Source of the DNA: Betaproteobacteria bacterium
Lineage (GTDB): Bacteria; Pseudomonadota; Gammaproteobacteria; Burkholderiales; Casimicrobiaceae
NCBI GenBank assembly: GCA_013298765.1
Contig: JAAFJA010000023.1
Span: 1-35,093 of the forward strand
Length of the DNA stretch: 35,093 nucleotides
Direction: 5' to 3'
Every line of letters begins with the position of its first letter. Position 1 is the stretch's first letter. The translations under genes were made by a program, and so were the position numbers. Positions 7,185 to 16,274 of the stretch are shown here, piece after piece. The notes under the pieces were generated by a model that saw nothing but the letters and a program-made list of their open reading frames with translations, was not told the DNA's origin and made no database searches.

Positions 7185-9485
7185 ATGTCCGATTCCAGCT
7201 CCAACACACGTTTGTCCCTTCGCGACGCGCTTTTTCGCTGGTCGCGCGACCATACGGCAGGGGCGGTGCTAGCAGTCGTTGCAATCGCCATTGCCGTACT
7301 CGCGCAAATCAGTCTCATCGGTGGCTGGCATTTAGGCATGGCTGAGCGCCGGATTCCGATCGCCCCGGTAAACGCGACCGTAGCCAATGTGCCCAATGAG
7401 CCCGAGCAGCTTGTGTACAGCTTTAACGGCGGGCAGGCAGTTTCCGCCACGCGAACAATCAATGTCGCTACCGATCAGGTGCTGGGGGTTCGGCTCACGC
7501 TAAATCAAGTTCCAGCGGCTACACGGCTCAATCTAGGCTGGGTTGGCACGCGTGATCGGCGACGGCCCACCAATCTATCGGTGAGCCTGCCGCCATCGGC
7601 TGAACTGAGAACCCTTGATATTCCGCTGCGCGGTCATAGCGAATGGCGCGATAACGTGACGCAGTTTGCGATTCTTTTCGCGGCCGCCGCGGGAGCCTCA
7701 CCCATCACGCTCTCCAGAGCGGAGTGGATAGTGGCCACCCCCGCAAGCGCGGTGGGGCACACGCTGCGTCGATGGACGTTTGCCGACAACATCATTCCGG
7801 TTGAATCAAGCTTCGTACGAGTTTTGCCGTTCGTTGCGTTCGTTTGCCTTGCAGCAGTGCTTGTGTTTGCTGCGCTGGCTTGGCTTCGCCGAGACGCGCC
7901 TGATCGCAAACGTAGTGGGCTGATCGGTGCGCTCTGGGTGCTGATCGGCATCTCATCGCTATTGGCGCTCTTTGCGGCATCAAAGATGCACCTCTCGATG
8001 GCGAGCGGTTTATCGATCTTAGTCGCTGCAGCGTTTGCGGCAGCACTCTTCGGCCCACGAAGCAGAGCGCTCTCGGCGCTAATGGGCGGCTACGCCATCG
8101 AAGCTAGCGCCGCGCTGCTTGCGGCTGCGGCAGTTGTCATGGGTGGATGGCACTTCGCGTGGGTGCCCTTGGCGATCTTACCCGCGCTCATCGCGAGACG
8201 ATTCCCTAGTTCAGTTTCATCGCTGCGCGCCCTGCTCTTTTGGCTGCCGCTGCTTGCGATTGGCGGCGTTACGCAAGCGACGGCGGCACAAAGGCTGACA
8301 TTGCCCGATGTCGCACTGCGCGATCCTTCAAATGCCCTCGCATTGCTTGCGCTGTCGAGTGCGCCCTTCGTCGCTGCCCTGTGCGCGTTCGTGCTGTGTG
8401 TGTTTTTCCTTCCTTCATCGGCACGGAAATCACGCGACAAGTTCGCCGGATTGGTCAGCTGGCTTGTGCTTCTGGGAACGCTCGCGAGCATTGCGATGGT
8501 TTCGCCAAAATCAGCGAGCGCGCTCAATGCCTTGTGGTGGCTACCGCTGGCCGTTTGCCTCACGGCTTGGCTGCTTCCCGCACTGGAAGCGCATGTTGCA
8601 AGCTCAGCGATTACTCCCTCAACTCACGAAAAAACCGAAGCCGATCTCTCAGTCGTCGTGCGGCAACTATTCGATGGGGCCGCAGAATCCTTCGAAACGG
8701 CGATTGCTGATGGGCGAACCGCAAACGCACTCGCGCCGCTTAACCGTATGCGCGAAATTGCGCCCGCCAGTCTGCGCACGCGTACGGCGGAATTGAACTA
8801 CGCATTGCGCGGCACCCGGCTCGAAACCGCTGCCGCTGCCTATCGTGCGCTTCTCGGGCAGCCGAAGGATGCGCTGAACGCGAGCGCTCCGCAAGCCAAT
8901 GAACTCGTGCTTGCCTACGCCAATCGCACTGGCGATTTGCAAACCATCATTGATCGACTGACCGGTGAAACGCTAAACCAGGATCACGCGCGCCTACTCG
9001 CGCGCGCGGTGCTTCTGGCTGCGCCCGCTGATCAAGTGGAGCCCGCGCGGCTTCGAGCCATTGAGATACTTCGCGCAATCGCGAAGCCCAATAATTTGGC
9101 CCATGAGATTGCCGAGTTGCATTTGCTCGGTGATGAATGGCAACAGGCGCAATACGCGCTCGCAGACTCAAACTTCGCACCACAATCCTTGCCAGGACAA
9201 ATTTATGTGGCAAGACTTGGCATTCTCGCAACGAATGGCTCACAGACCTACGTCGACCAAATCCAAAAATTCGTAACCTGGAATAGCGAACTTGAATTGG
9301 CGCACTTAGCGATGGGCGAGATGATGCACCGCAACGGCAAGCTAAGCGCCGCGCGCGCACGGCTTTCATTGGTGGGGAAAACTGACATTACGCTTTGGGC
9401 CGCAGAGCGAAGATTGTTGAATATTGACGCGCAACTGAAAGCCCAGGACGTTAGCGCCGATAACGAGACAGCCGCCAAAGAATAG
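7185..9485 (+). CDS. Large multi-spanning inner-membrane protein with helical-repeat C-terminus
   Basis: A 766-residue protein I do not recognise. One membrane helix lies near residues 24-47, followed by a periplasmic-looking beta-rich stretch of about 150 residues. A run of roughly eight hydrophobic segments follows between about 205 and 470 (for example VLPFVAFVCLAAVLVFAALAW and LVSWLVLLGTLASIAMV). The last 270 residues are hydrophilic, alanine-rich and helical, with TPR-like spacing (AAESFETAIADGRTANALAP, AAAAYRALLG). The topology resembles O-antigen or polysaccharide membrane proteins with TPR tails, but I see no catalytic motif that would assign one. ATG 7185 has a poor ribosome binding site. 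The gene is followed after about 100 bp by an MFS gene. Confidence 0.75.
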   Translation: MSDSSSNTRLSLRDALFRWSRDHTAGAVLAVVAIAIAVLAQISLIGGWHLGMAERRIPIAPVNATVANVPNEPEQLVYSFNGGQAVSATRTINVATDQVLGVRLTLNQVPAATRLNLGWVGTRDRRRPTNLSVSLPPSAELRTLDIPLRGHSEWRDNVTQFAILFAAAAGASPITLSRAEWIVATPASAVGHTLRRWTFADNIIPVESSFVRVLPFVAFVCLAAVLVFAALAWLRRDAPDRKRSGLIGALWVLIGISSLLALFAASKMHLSMASGLSILVAAAFAAALFGPRSRALSALMGGYAIEASAALLAAAAVVMGGWHFAWVPLAILPALIARRFPSSVSSLRALLFWLPLLAIGGVTQATAAQRLTLPDVALRDPSNALALLALSSAPFVAALCAFVLCVFFLPSSARKSRDKFAGLVSWLVLLGTLASIAMVSPKSASALNALWWLPLAVCLTAWLLPALEAHVASSAITPSTHEKTEADLSVVVRQLFDGAAESFETAIADGRTANALAPLNRMREIAPASLRTRTAELNYALRGTRLETAAAAYRALLGQPKDALNASAPQANELVLAYANRTGDLQTIIDRLTGETLNQDHARLLARAVLLAAPADQVEPARLRAIEILRAIAKPNNLAHEIAELHLLGDEWQQAQYALADSNFAPQSLPGQIYVARLGILATNGSQTYVDQIQKFVTWNSELELAHLAMGEMMHRNGKLSAARARLSLVGKTDITLWAAERRLLNIDAQLKAQDVSADNETAAKE

Positions 9486-9587
9486 ACCTCGATCGGTGCA
9501 CCAAGCAAAGCCAGTGGGCTGCGTTCGGCGCTGTTTACCGATAACGCTTTGTTGGGGGCCAGACTGGAACCGGTTCGTAAGATTTTC

Positions 9588-10748
9588 ATGAAAACACGAT
9601 TACTGCTTTATCTTGCCCATGCGATTGATCATCTCGCGTTGCTGATCTTTGCAACGGCCGTCAGCGCAATTGCGATTGATTTTGGTGTTGCGCGCTGGGA
9701 AGATTTAATGCCCTACGCTGCCGGTGCGTTCTTCATGTTTGGCGTAGCGTCTCTCCCGGCTGGGCGCTATGGCGATTTGTGGGGACGGCGCGCGATGATG
9801 CTGGTTTTCTTCTACGGTATGGGCGCATCGCTGATGCTCGTGGCGCTCACACAAACACCGTTGCAGATGGGGATCGCACTCACACTGATGGGTGCGTTTT
9901 CAGCGATCTATCACCCGGTGGGCATACCCATGTTGCTGCAGGATGCGAAGAAAGCTGGGAGTGTGATCGGGGTGAACGGCCTCGCCGGAAACCTAGGCGT
10001 TGCTTTCGCTGCGCTTCTCACTGGTTTCTTGGTGAAATATCTTGGGTGGCGCGCTGCCTTTGTCATTCCCGGCGTGCTGTGCATTTTGCTCGGCATCTAC
10101 TTTGGCCTCGTGGTTCCCAAAGAGTTGGGCTCTCCAGCGAAGCGGTCTCAGAAGCGCGCGCTGACGATTGATCGCAAGATGGCGATCAGAGTGTTCGCAG
10201 TGCTAACGGTAACGACGACGATGAGCGGCATCGTGTTCAATTTCACGACCAATGGCAACGGCGAGTTGCTGCGTGAACGGCTAAGCGCCGTGGCGGCCGA
10301 TCCTGCGCTGTTGGGCGCACTGCTCGCAGGTGTGTACGTCATCGCCTCGCTCGCGCAAGTCATCGTCGGGCGCTTGATTGATCGATTCCCCATCAAGTAT
10401 GTGTTTTTACCGATCGTTTTCTTGCAAGCAATCTCGTTTGCAGCGGCGATCTACGCAACCAACTGGTGGTTTTATGTTGCACTGATCGCGTGCATGACCT
10501 TTGTGTTTGGCGCGATTCCATTCACCGATGCGATCATCGCTCGCTTTGTGGATGACAGCATGCGCTCGCGAGTGGCGGGCGTTCGCTTGGCGGTGAGTTT
10601 TGGGTTTTCTTCACTGGCCGTGTGGGCGCTTGGCCCATTCGTAAAAACCAGCGGGTTCGCGACGCTAATCATGTTGATGACGGCAATCGCTGTGGTTACA
10701 ACGCTTGCGGTTTGCTTCTTGCCAAACCGTGATCCGCAGCCCGTTTAG
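9588..10748 (+). CDS. Major facilitator superfamily transporter
   Basis: A 386-residue integral membrane transporter with about 12 predicted helices. The loop between helices 2 and 3 reads PAGRYGDLWGRRAMM, the MFS signature G-x-x-x-D-x-x-G-R-R. A repeat of this loop after the central break reads VGRLIDRFPIKYVF. The histidine-bearing N-terminus (YLAHAIDHLALLIF) and the YHPVGIPMLL helix resemble fosmidomycin-resistance-like carriers, but this is weak. ATG 9588 was chosen because the frame upstream of it (from 9549) is hydrophilic and non-conserved in appearance. Substrate unknown. Confidence 0.88.
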   Translation: MKTRLLLYLAHAIDHLALLIFATAVSAIAIDFGVARWEDLMPYAAGAFFMFGVASLPAGRYGDLWGRRAMMLVFFYGMGASLMLVALTQTPLQMGIALTLMGAFSAIYHPVGIPMLLQDAKKAGSVIGVNGLAGNLGVAFAALLTGFLVKYLGWRAAFVIPGVLCILLGIYFGLVVPKELGSPAKRSQKRALTIDRKMAIRVFAVLTVTTTMSGIVFNFTTNGNGELLRERLSAVAADPALLGALLAGVYVIASLAQVIVGRLIDRFPIKYVFLPIVFLQAISFAAAIYATNWWFYVALIACMTFVFGAIPFTDAIIARFVDDSMRSRVAGVRLAVSFGFSSLAVWALGPFVKTSGFATLIMLMTAIAVVTTLAVCFLPNRDPQPV

Positions 10749-10764
10749 ACTGACCAGGAATTTT

Positions 10765-10850
10765 GCTTTCCCCCAAATTCGATGAGGGCAAACAGCCATT
10801 CAAATAACAAGTAGATTCGATACATTATTGCCCGCTTGCCCCAATAATCG
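10765..10850. repeat. Intergenic palindromic element, copy B, between convergent genes
   Basis: GGGCAA (10786-10791) can pair with TTGCCC (10836-10841), and ATTATTG (10824-10830) with CAATAAT (10842-10848). The block CGCTTGCCCCAATAA is shared exactly with copy A. It lies between the 3' ends of the convergent MFS and amiC genes, which suits a two-way terminator. Confidence 0.45.
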
Positions 10851-10874
10851 CTCGGATTAAGTCAAAAAGTTGAA

Positions 10875-12314
10875 TCAAACACGCTGCGGCTGCGCCACCA
10901 AGAATCGACGAATCCCCGCACGAATTGCGCGTGCAAGTTTGAGCTGATGATCTGCGCTTGCGAGCTTGCGCTCTTCTTCGGGATTCGAAATGAACGCGGT
11001 TTCGATGAGCACCGATGGCACGTCTGGCGAGCGCAGCACCGCAAAGTTTGCAAATTCCAACTCGCGCTTATGCATTTGATTAACTTGCTTTATCTCGCGC
11101 AGCACACCCGCGCCAAGTTTTGAAGAGTCAGCGTTGGTGATCGACTGACTCATCTCGAAAATCATTTTTGCGAGCGCGGGATCACGGTCTTTCAGGCGCA
11201 CACCGCCGATTGAGTCGGACTGATTTTCTTTGTCAGCAATCCAGCGCGCCGCCGCGCTAGATGCGCCACGCTCCGATAGCGCGTACACCGACGAGCCGCG
11301 CGCTTCGCGACGAGTAAACGCGTCGGCGTGGATTGAAACGAACACATCTGCATTGACACTGCGCGCTTTGCGGACACGTTCAGCCAAGGGGATAAACACG
11401 TCTTCTTCGCGCGTCATGAAGACGATCACGCGCTTATCTTGTTCGAGTAAGAGTTTGGTTTTGTGGGCAATCGCGAGAACGACGTTTTTTTCATACGTGC
11501 CCGCTGGTCCAATCGCTCCCGGGTCCTCACCGCCATGACCTGGATCGAGCACCACCACCCAGGGCTTCACATGGCCGGGATGCGGTTTGCCTTTGCCGGC
11601 TGCTGGCGGCGCTGATACGGTCGCAGGTGGACGCGGCGCATTTGCGGCCGACGTTGATGGCGGCCCGGAAGAAGTCGGTGGTGCACTAGGCGCTGCAGCG
11701 ATAGGATTCTTGTTCGGCGCTGTTGCGAGCGGCGCGGGAGGTGCGGTGGGTGCAGAAGGTACAGAGGGCGCAGAAGGCGGAGTGCGCGCGCTTCCTTTGC
11801 TGGCCTCGGTTTGCATCGCTTCAAGTTGCAGCTCGCGCTCGTTAAGCTTTGCGAGAAACTCTGCGATGGGATCGTCGGCATCAACCGGCGTAAGATCAAT
11901 CACCAAGCGATGCCGATACTGCCCGACCGGTGGCAACACAAAGGCCACAGCTTCCGCGCGCCCTTTGAGCTCTAAGACAAGGCGCGCAGTTTCTGGGCGA
12001 AACTGTCCGATGCGCGCGCGCCCCACGACACCGGTTTCGCCTTTCAGCGTGTCAAGCGCTTGCTGAAAGGCGGTATCCGCTTTCACATCGGTAAGGTCGA
12101 TCACGGCGCGGTCCGGATTAGCCAGCGTCGAGAGCAAAAAGCGAAGCTCATCGTCAGATTCGATGGTGACTCGCGTATAGGCCTTTGCGGGCCATGCGCG
12201 CACCGCGCGGATGCGTGTGGCGGCGAGCGAAACACCCGCCGCGCCGCTTGCCACAAGTGCAGCGAGCAGCTTCAGCGCCCGTCGCCGGGCAAGCAGGCGT
12301 GATTCAGCGCTCAT
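10875..12314 (-). CDS. amiC: N-acetylmuramoyl-L-alanine amidase, AmiC type
   Basis: A 479-residue periplasmic zinc amidase that cuts the amide bond between muramic acid and the stem peptide during septal splitting. The N-terminus carries a twin-arginine-like signal (LLARRRALKLLAALVASG), consistent with Tat export of AmiC. An AMIN domain follows (about 35-150), then a Pro/Ala/Ser-rich linker of about 85 residues. The Amidase_3 domain (about 248-470) has LDPGHGGEDPGA, YEKNVVLAIA, VSIHADAF and the glutamate motif PSVLIETAFISNPEEE; all zinc and catalytic residues look present. Its start overlaps the stop of tsaE by 4 nt (12311-12314), so the two are translationally coupled, the usual gene order in betaproteobacteria. 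Confidence 0.94.
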   Translation of the reverse strand: MSAESRLLARRRALKLLAALVASGAAGVSLAATRIRAVRAWPAKAYTRVTIESDDELRFLLSTLANPDRAVIDLTDVKADTAFQQALDTLKGETGVVGRARIGQFRPETARLVLELKGRAEAVAFVLPPVGQYRHRLVIDLTPVDADDPIAEFLAKLNERELQLEAMQTEASKGSARTPPSAPSVPSAPTAPPAPLATAPNKNPIAAAPSAPPTSSGPPSTSAANAPRPPATVSAPPAAGKGKPHPGHVKPWVVVLDPGHGGEDPGAIGPAGTYEKNVVLAIAHKTKLLLEQDKRVIVFMTREEDVFIPLAERVRKARSVNADVFVSIHADAFTRREARGSSVYALSERGASSAAARWIADKENQSDSIGGVRLKDRDPALAKMIFEMSQSITNADSSKLGAGVLREIKQVNQMHKRELEFANFAVLRSPDVPSVLIETAFISNPEEERKLASADHQLKLARAIRAGIRRFLVAQPQRV

Positions 12315-12757
12315 GCGCCTTTACGAGCAACGAAAACACGACGTCCATCCCCTTCAAACACGAAGCGCACATGCAGATCAAATGGCATAAAGGATTCGAT
12401 GCGCTCAGGCCACTCAACGAGCTGCACGCTCGCGCCATCAAAGTACTCATGGCCGCCGCGCGCCTCAAAATCGTCTTCGCTTTCGATGCGATAGGCGTCG
12501 AGATGATGAATCCCACCGATGTCGGTGTCGTAGCTTTCAACGAGCGCGTAAGTCGGGCTTTTAATCACGCCATCGACGCCAAGCGCACGCAAAATGCCGC
12601 GAACGAACGTGGTTTTACCCGCGCCCAATTCACCATGCAAGGCGATCGCGCAAGGGGGGGAGAGTGCGCGTGCGAAATCGGTGGCAAACTCAAGCGTTGC
12701 CGTTTCGTCCGGCAAGAAGAGCTCGAAATCGCGGTCGCTTTCTACAATCGAAGCCAT
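12311..12757 (-). CDS. tsaE: tRNA threonylcarbamoyladenosine biosynthesis ATPase TsaE
   Basis: A 148-residue P-loop ATPase that works with TsaB and TsaD in making t6A37 on ANN-decoding tRNAs. Visible are Walker A GELGAGKTTF, SPTYALVESYD, the HLDAYRIE motif and VQLVEWPERIE, all in the family order and at normal length. The start codon (12755-12757, minus strand) overlaps the queG start codon on the other strand by two bases. Its promoter must therefore lie inside the queG coding region. Confidence 0.95.
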   Translation of the reverse strand: MASIVESDRDFELFLPDETATLEFATDFARALSPPCAIALHGELGAGKTTFVRGILRALGVDGVIKSPTYALVESYDTDIGGIHHLDAYRIESEDDFEARGGHEYFDGASVQLVEWPERIESFMPFDLHVRFVFEGDGRRVFVARKGA

Positions 12758-13862
12758 GTCAGCTGATACGTCTGTCCAAACTGTGAATCAATCCACGCTC
12801 GCCGAGCAAATTGTCAGGCTTGGGCGCGAATTGGGATTCGCCGACGTGGGCATCGCCGACATCAATTTGTCGGCCGAGGCGCACGGGTTCCAAGCGTGGA
12901 TCGCAGCGGGTTGGCATGGTGATATGGAGTATATGGCGCGGCATGGCGAGAAGCGTTGGCGCCCCGATGAACTCGAGCCCGGAACTCAATCGGTGATCTG
13001 CGTGTTGCTCGACTACCTTTCGACTGACACGGAGCAAGCGGAGGCGAATCTTGCAGATGGTGAGCGCGCTTACGTGTCGCGCTATGCGGTCGGGCGCGAT
13101 TATCACAAGGTTTTGCGCAACCGATTGCAGCGATTCGCGGAGGCAATAAACGAGCGCATCGCGCGGCATGAGTTTCGAGTCTTCACCGATTCGGCACCGG
13201 TATTGGAGATCCCGTTAGCTTTGAAGGCTGGGCTTGGTTGGCGCGGAAAACATACGCTCTTGCTCAATCGAGACCGTGGGTCGTTATTCTTTTTGGGCGA
13301 AATCTACACATCGCTTTCGCTCAGCGCTGCGCCGGCGGCGCAAACCGAGCATTGCGGAAGTTGCAGCGCCTGCATTGACATCTGTCCCACCCGCGCAATC
13401 GTTGCACCACATCAACTCGATGCCCGACGCTGCGTGAGCTATCTCACCATTGAACACAAAGGCTCTATCCCCATTGAGTTTCGCCAAGCCATCGGAAACC
13501 GTGTTTACGGGTGCGACGATTGTCAGCTAGTGTGTCCATGGAACAAGTTTGCCAAACGCGCGGCGACGCCGGATTTTCAAGCGCGTCATTCGCTGGACGA
13601 CATTTCGTTAGTTGCGCTTTTTGGCTGGGACGAGGCCCAGTTTTTGAGCCACACGGAAGGCAGCGCAATCAGGCGCATCGGCCACGAACGTTGGCTTCGA
13701 AACATTGCAGTTGCCTTAGGCAACGCGCCGACCACCCAAGCGATCATCGACGCCCTTCGAGCGCGGCAACATCACGCAAGCGCGCTTGTTCGCGAGCATG
13801 TCGAGTGGGCGCTCACCCAACACACCTCGCATGCGCCCGATGCTTTACCGGGCAGCGCGTAG
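12756..13862 (+). CDS. queG: Epoxyqueuosine reductase QueG
   Basis: A 368-residue cobalamin- and iron-sulfur-dependent enzyme that reduces epoxyqueuosine to queuosine in tRNA. The sequence shows WHGDMEYMARH, the active-site segment FTDSAPVLEIPLA, GWRGKHTLLLN, and two cluster-binding stretches (CGSCSACIDICP and CDDCQLVCPWN). The C-terminus is HEAT-like (RHSLDDISL, WLRNIAVALGNA). ATG 12756 is the natural start, since an open extension upstream is antisense to tsaE; GTG 12783 (VNQSTLAEQ) would also give a full protein and would remove the overlap with tsaE. Confidence 0.95.
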   Translation: MSADTSVQTVNQSTLAEQIVRLGRELGFADVGIADINLSAEAHGFQAWIAAGWHGDMEYMARHGEKRWRPDELEPGTQSVICVLLDYLSTDTEQAEANLADGERAYVSRYAVGRDYHKVLRNRLQRFAEAINERIARHEFRVFTDSAPVLEIPLALKAGLGWRGKHTLLLNRDRGSLFFLGEIYTSLSLSAAPAAQTEHCGSCSACIDICPTRAIVAPHQLDARRCVSYLTIEHKGSIPIEFRQAIGNRVYGCDDCQLVCPWNKFAKRAATPDFQARHSLDDISLVALFGWDEAQFLSHTEGSAIRRIGHERWLRNIAVALGNAPTTQAIIDALRARQHHASALVREHVEWALTQHTSHAPDALPGSA

Positions 13863-13927
13863 AGCGCGGGCTCGGTTCTCGCAAGCGTACAATCGTTGAG
13901 AGATTTTCTAACAAGTTTGTACGTACT

Positions 13928-15109
13928 ATGCCCCGCGCCCCATTTCGCCGCAAGAGCGGCACTCGTGAAACCAACCAGCTGGTGCGCTTGGCCGAGGGAT
14001 TGGCATCTTCACGGTCGCGCGCTGAGGATATTTTTTGGGAACGAGAGCTCGAAGCGGCTGTTTCCCATTACCTAGAGCAAAACGACGACGAATCGATCAA
14101 TCGCGCGTTGGATCGCGCGCATGATTCTGAAGACGATACCTTCGATGCACTGGCCGACGTGGTTGAATCGCTCAGCGAATCGATGGTGACTCAAACTGAT
14201 GTCGCGTCTGTTCGCACCACGCTCTTTTGTGCACCAATTTTGGTGTGGGGTCGTGGGCAAATCCCCGCGCGGCAAATCCCCAAACAATCATTGGTCAATC
14301 TCGCAGTTCAGCTGGGCGCACACGTATTCTCATCAAAAGCGAGTATCGCGCTCGCCGATCATCTATTCGCGCCCGATCAACTGCCCCATAGCTACGTTGA
14401 ATCGCGCGAAATGTTGACCTCACTCGCGCAGGCGATTCGTGAGCGCACTCACCTCACCGTTGATGCGAGCACGTTAGAAGAAGCGCCCGATGTGGTCTGC
14501 GATATGCGCATGATCATCGGCGCCGTGCAAGTCACCGATGGCTCACCCATGTTTGCGTGGGAAGAGATGACGACATCGGTAGAAGAAGCGCGGCAATCAT
14601 CGCTCACTGCGTGGCGCTCGCAAGGCGGGGCAGCGGTTCAGCCGTTGCTCGTCGGCTGCCCATTCGAGCTCACGCTGCCGCGCACATTTTTCGCGGCCTG
14701 CCGCGAAGCTGATTTGGGATCACGCGCCTACTCAATAGGCGCGTCTGTTTCCTATCTCGAAGCGGTCACTGCGACACCGCCCAGCAAACTAACCGCCATC
14801 ATCGGCGGTTGCTGGGGTAACGGGCTTGAGGAATATCGCATCGGGTTTTCTGTAGGCGACGACGATGAAATTGTTCACGGCACGATTTGGCCGCTTGTGA
14901 GTGATGAAGCGGAAGACACGCCCGTCGTTGAAGAAATTGAGACCTTACTTAAAGCCGCAGGCGTTGGGCAGATTGTCGTTCTCGAAGAGCGCTTACCGCT
15001 CGAATTTTGTGATGACTGCGGCGCACCGCATTTCCCCAATCGCGACGGTGAGATGTTGCATGCGCACCTGCCTGAAGATGCAGACACGCGCGGCGTTCAA
15101 CTTCACTAG
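13928..15109 (+). CDS. DUF2863 family protein
   Basis: A 393-residue cytoplasmic protein of the betaproteobacterial DUF2863 family, whose function is unknown. Family-like features are the basic N-terminus (MPRAPFRRKSGTRETNQLVRLAEG), the APILVWGRGQIP segment, and a short C-terminal Cys pair (FCDDCGAPHFPNRDGE) that resembles a small zinc or iron-sulfur knuckle. ATG 13928 was chosen over an upstream extension that runs through queG in another frame. It starts 65 bp after queG and may be cotranscribed with it. Confidence 0.85.
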   Translation: MPRAPFRRKSGTRETNQLVRLAEGLASSRSRAEDIFWERELEAAVSHYLEQNDDESINRALDRAHDSEDDTFDALADVVESLSESMVTQTDVASVRTTLFCAPILVWGRGQIPARQIPKQSLVNLAVQLGAHVFSSKASIALADHLFAPDQLPHSYVESREMLTSLAQAIRERTHLTVDASTLEEAPDVVCDMRMIIGAVQVTDGSPMFAWEEMTTSVEEARQSSLTAWRSQGGAAVQPLLVGCPFELTLPRTFFAACREADLGSRAYSIGASVSYLEAVTATPPSKLTAIIGGCWGNGLEEYRIGFSVGDDDEIVHGTIWPLVSDEAEDTPVVEEIETLLKAAGVGQIVVLEERLPLEFCDDCGAPHFPNRDGEMLHAHLPEDADTRGVQLH

Positions 15110-15277
15110 CTCGCAACTCGCCACATGTGCCGATAGAAGCCTATCTGATCGCGCCGCACGGCGCGCCTGCAGCAATCACATCGTGTGTCGCCATGTCATT
15201 TGGCTCACGCCACACGGTCAGACCGCCGACTCCGGCGCAGTGGTTGCGGAAATTCGCAAAAAGCTCATCAACATTTA

Positions 15278-15360
15278 ACGTTTAGCCCTCAAATGATTGG
15301 GGCTGTAAAGAATAAAAATGAGTCTTTATTTTTTACTTTTTAAGCAGCCACCCCCGATTC
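15278..15360. repeat. Intergenic palindromic element, copy C
   Basis: AGCCC (15284-15288) pairs with GGGCT (15300-15304) across an 11-nt loop. A second, AT-only hairpin follows: a 12-base arm at 15305-15316 pairs with 15325-15336 with one G-T wobble. CCCCCGATT (15351-15359) can instead pair back to ATTGGGG. Layout and size match copy A. The rest of 15110-15395 shows no gene; a short GC hairpin (GCGCC/GGCGC near 15153) may end the DUF2863 transcript. Confidence 0.45.
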
Positions 15361-15395
15361 AGCAAGCGTTGCAACGCTATCGTCATTAGCCGCCT

Positions 15396-16274
15396 ATGCC
15401 CCCTCGTCGCGAACTCACGCTTTTTATCGCCGTCGTCCTTCTGTGGGGGGTGAACTGGCCGATGATGAAGATGGCACTGGTGGAGCTTGATTTCTGGGTG
15501 TTCCGCACGTGGTGCATCGTGGCGGGGATCCTTTGGTTTCTCGGCTATCACTTAAAGACTGGTGTTTCGCTCGCGATTCCGCGCGAACACTGGTGGCGTC
15601 TCGCGGTGTGCGCGCTCTGCAATGTGGCAGGCTGGAATTTGTTGTCGGCCTCAGGCCTCTCGCTCTTGCCATCTGGGCGGGCTGGCATCTTGGCTTACAC
15701 CATGCCGCTATGGGTTGTGTTGCTCTCACGATTTTTATTGAATGATGTGTTGACGAAATCGCGCATCGCAGCCATCGCGATTGGAATGCTTGGCATTGCC
15801 CTATTGCTCATTGATGAATTCAACGCGTTGCGCAGCGCGCCTGTTGGTGCGTTGCTCATGGTGAGCTCGGGTTTCGTGTGGGCCTTCGGGATCATTCTCA
15901 CCAAAGGCTTTCCGCGTAGCGTGCCAACCACGAGCATTACCCTCTGGAGTTTCATCATCGGCGGCTGGCCCATCCTGCTTGGCGCGATCATCTCGCCGCA
16001 CAACACGTGGCTGCCTACTAGCGCAACTGCCTGGGCGGGCCTCCTCTACAACGTGGTGATCGTCTTCGGTTTCTGTTGGTTTGCGTGGAACGAATTAGTG
16101 CGCAATCTGCCCGCGCAAGTGACGGGCATCAGCTCACTCGCGGTTCCGGTGGTCGGCTTCGTGAGCGGCATGCTGATCCTGGGCGAACAGCCGCGTGCGT
16201 TTGACTACGTCGCCCTACTTGCCATCGTGGTGGCCGTGGCGATGGTGCTGCTACCGACCCGCAAACGCCAATGA
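15396..16274 (+). CDS. EamA/DMT-family transporter
   Basis: A 292-residue membrane protein with the ten-helix, two-EamA-repeat plan of drug/metabolite exporters. It begins with the typical TLFIAVVLLWGVNWPMMK, has SGRAGILAYTMPLWVVLLS at the end of repeat 1 and ISSLAVPVVGFVSGMLILGE in repeat 2. The length is normal. Substrate not predictable. The stop overlaps the start of the following DUF1697 gene (ATGA, 16271-16274), so the two are coupled. Confidence 0.92.
   Translation: MPPRRELTLFIAVVLLWGVNWPMMKMALVELDFWVFRTWCIVAGILWFLGYHLKTGVSLAIPREHWWRLAVCALCNVAGWNLLSASGLSLLPSGRAGILAYTMPLWVVLLSRFLLNDVLTKSRIAAIAIGMLGIALLLIDEFNALRSAPVGALLMVSSGFVWAFGIILTKGFPRSVPTTSITLWSFIIGGWPILLGAIISPHNTWLPTSATAWAGLLYNVVIVFGFCWFAWNELVRNLPAQVTGISSLAVPVVGFVSGMLILGEQPRAFDYVALLAIVVAVAMVLLPTRKRQ

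Noticed and set aside
12594-12755. N-terminal extension of QueG
   Set aside because: It is wholly antisense to tsaE and carries no conserved sequence; QueG homology starts after 12756.
13511-13927. N-terminal extension of the DUF2863 protein
   Set aside because: Runs through queG in another frame; the family's basic N-terminus begins at 13928.
15110-15280. Possible tRNA in the GC-rich spacer after the DUF2863 gene
   Set aside because: No cloverleaf, no T-loop GTTCGA-type motif and no CCA-compatible acceptor stem found.
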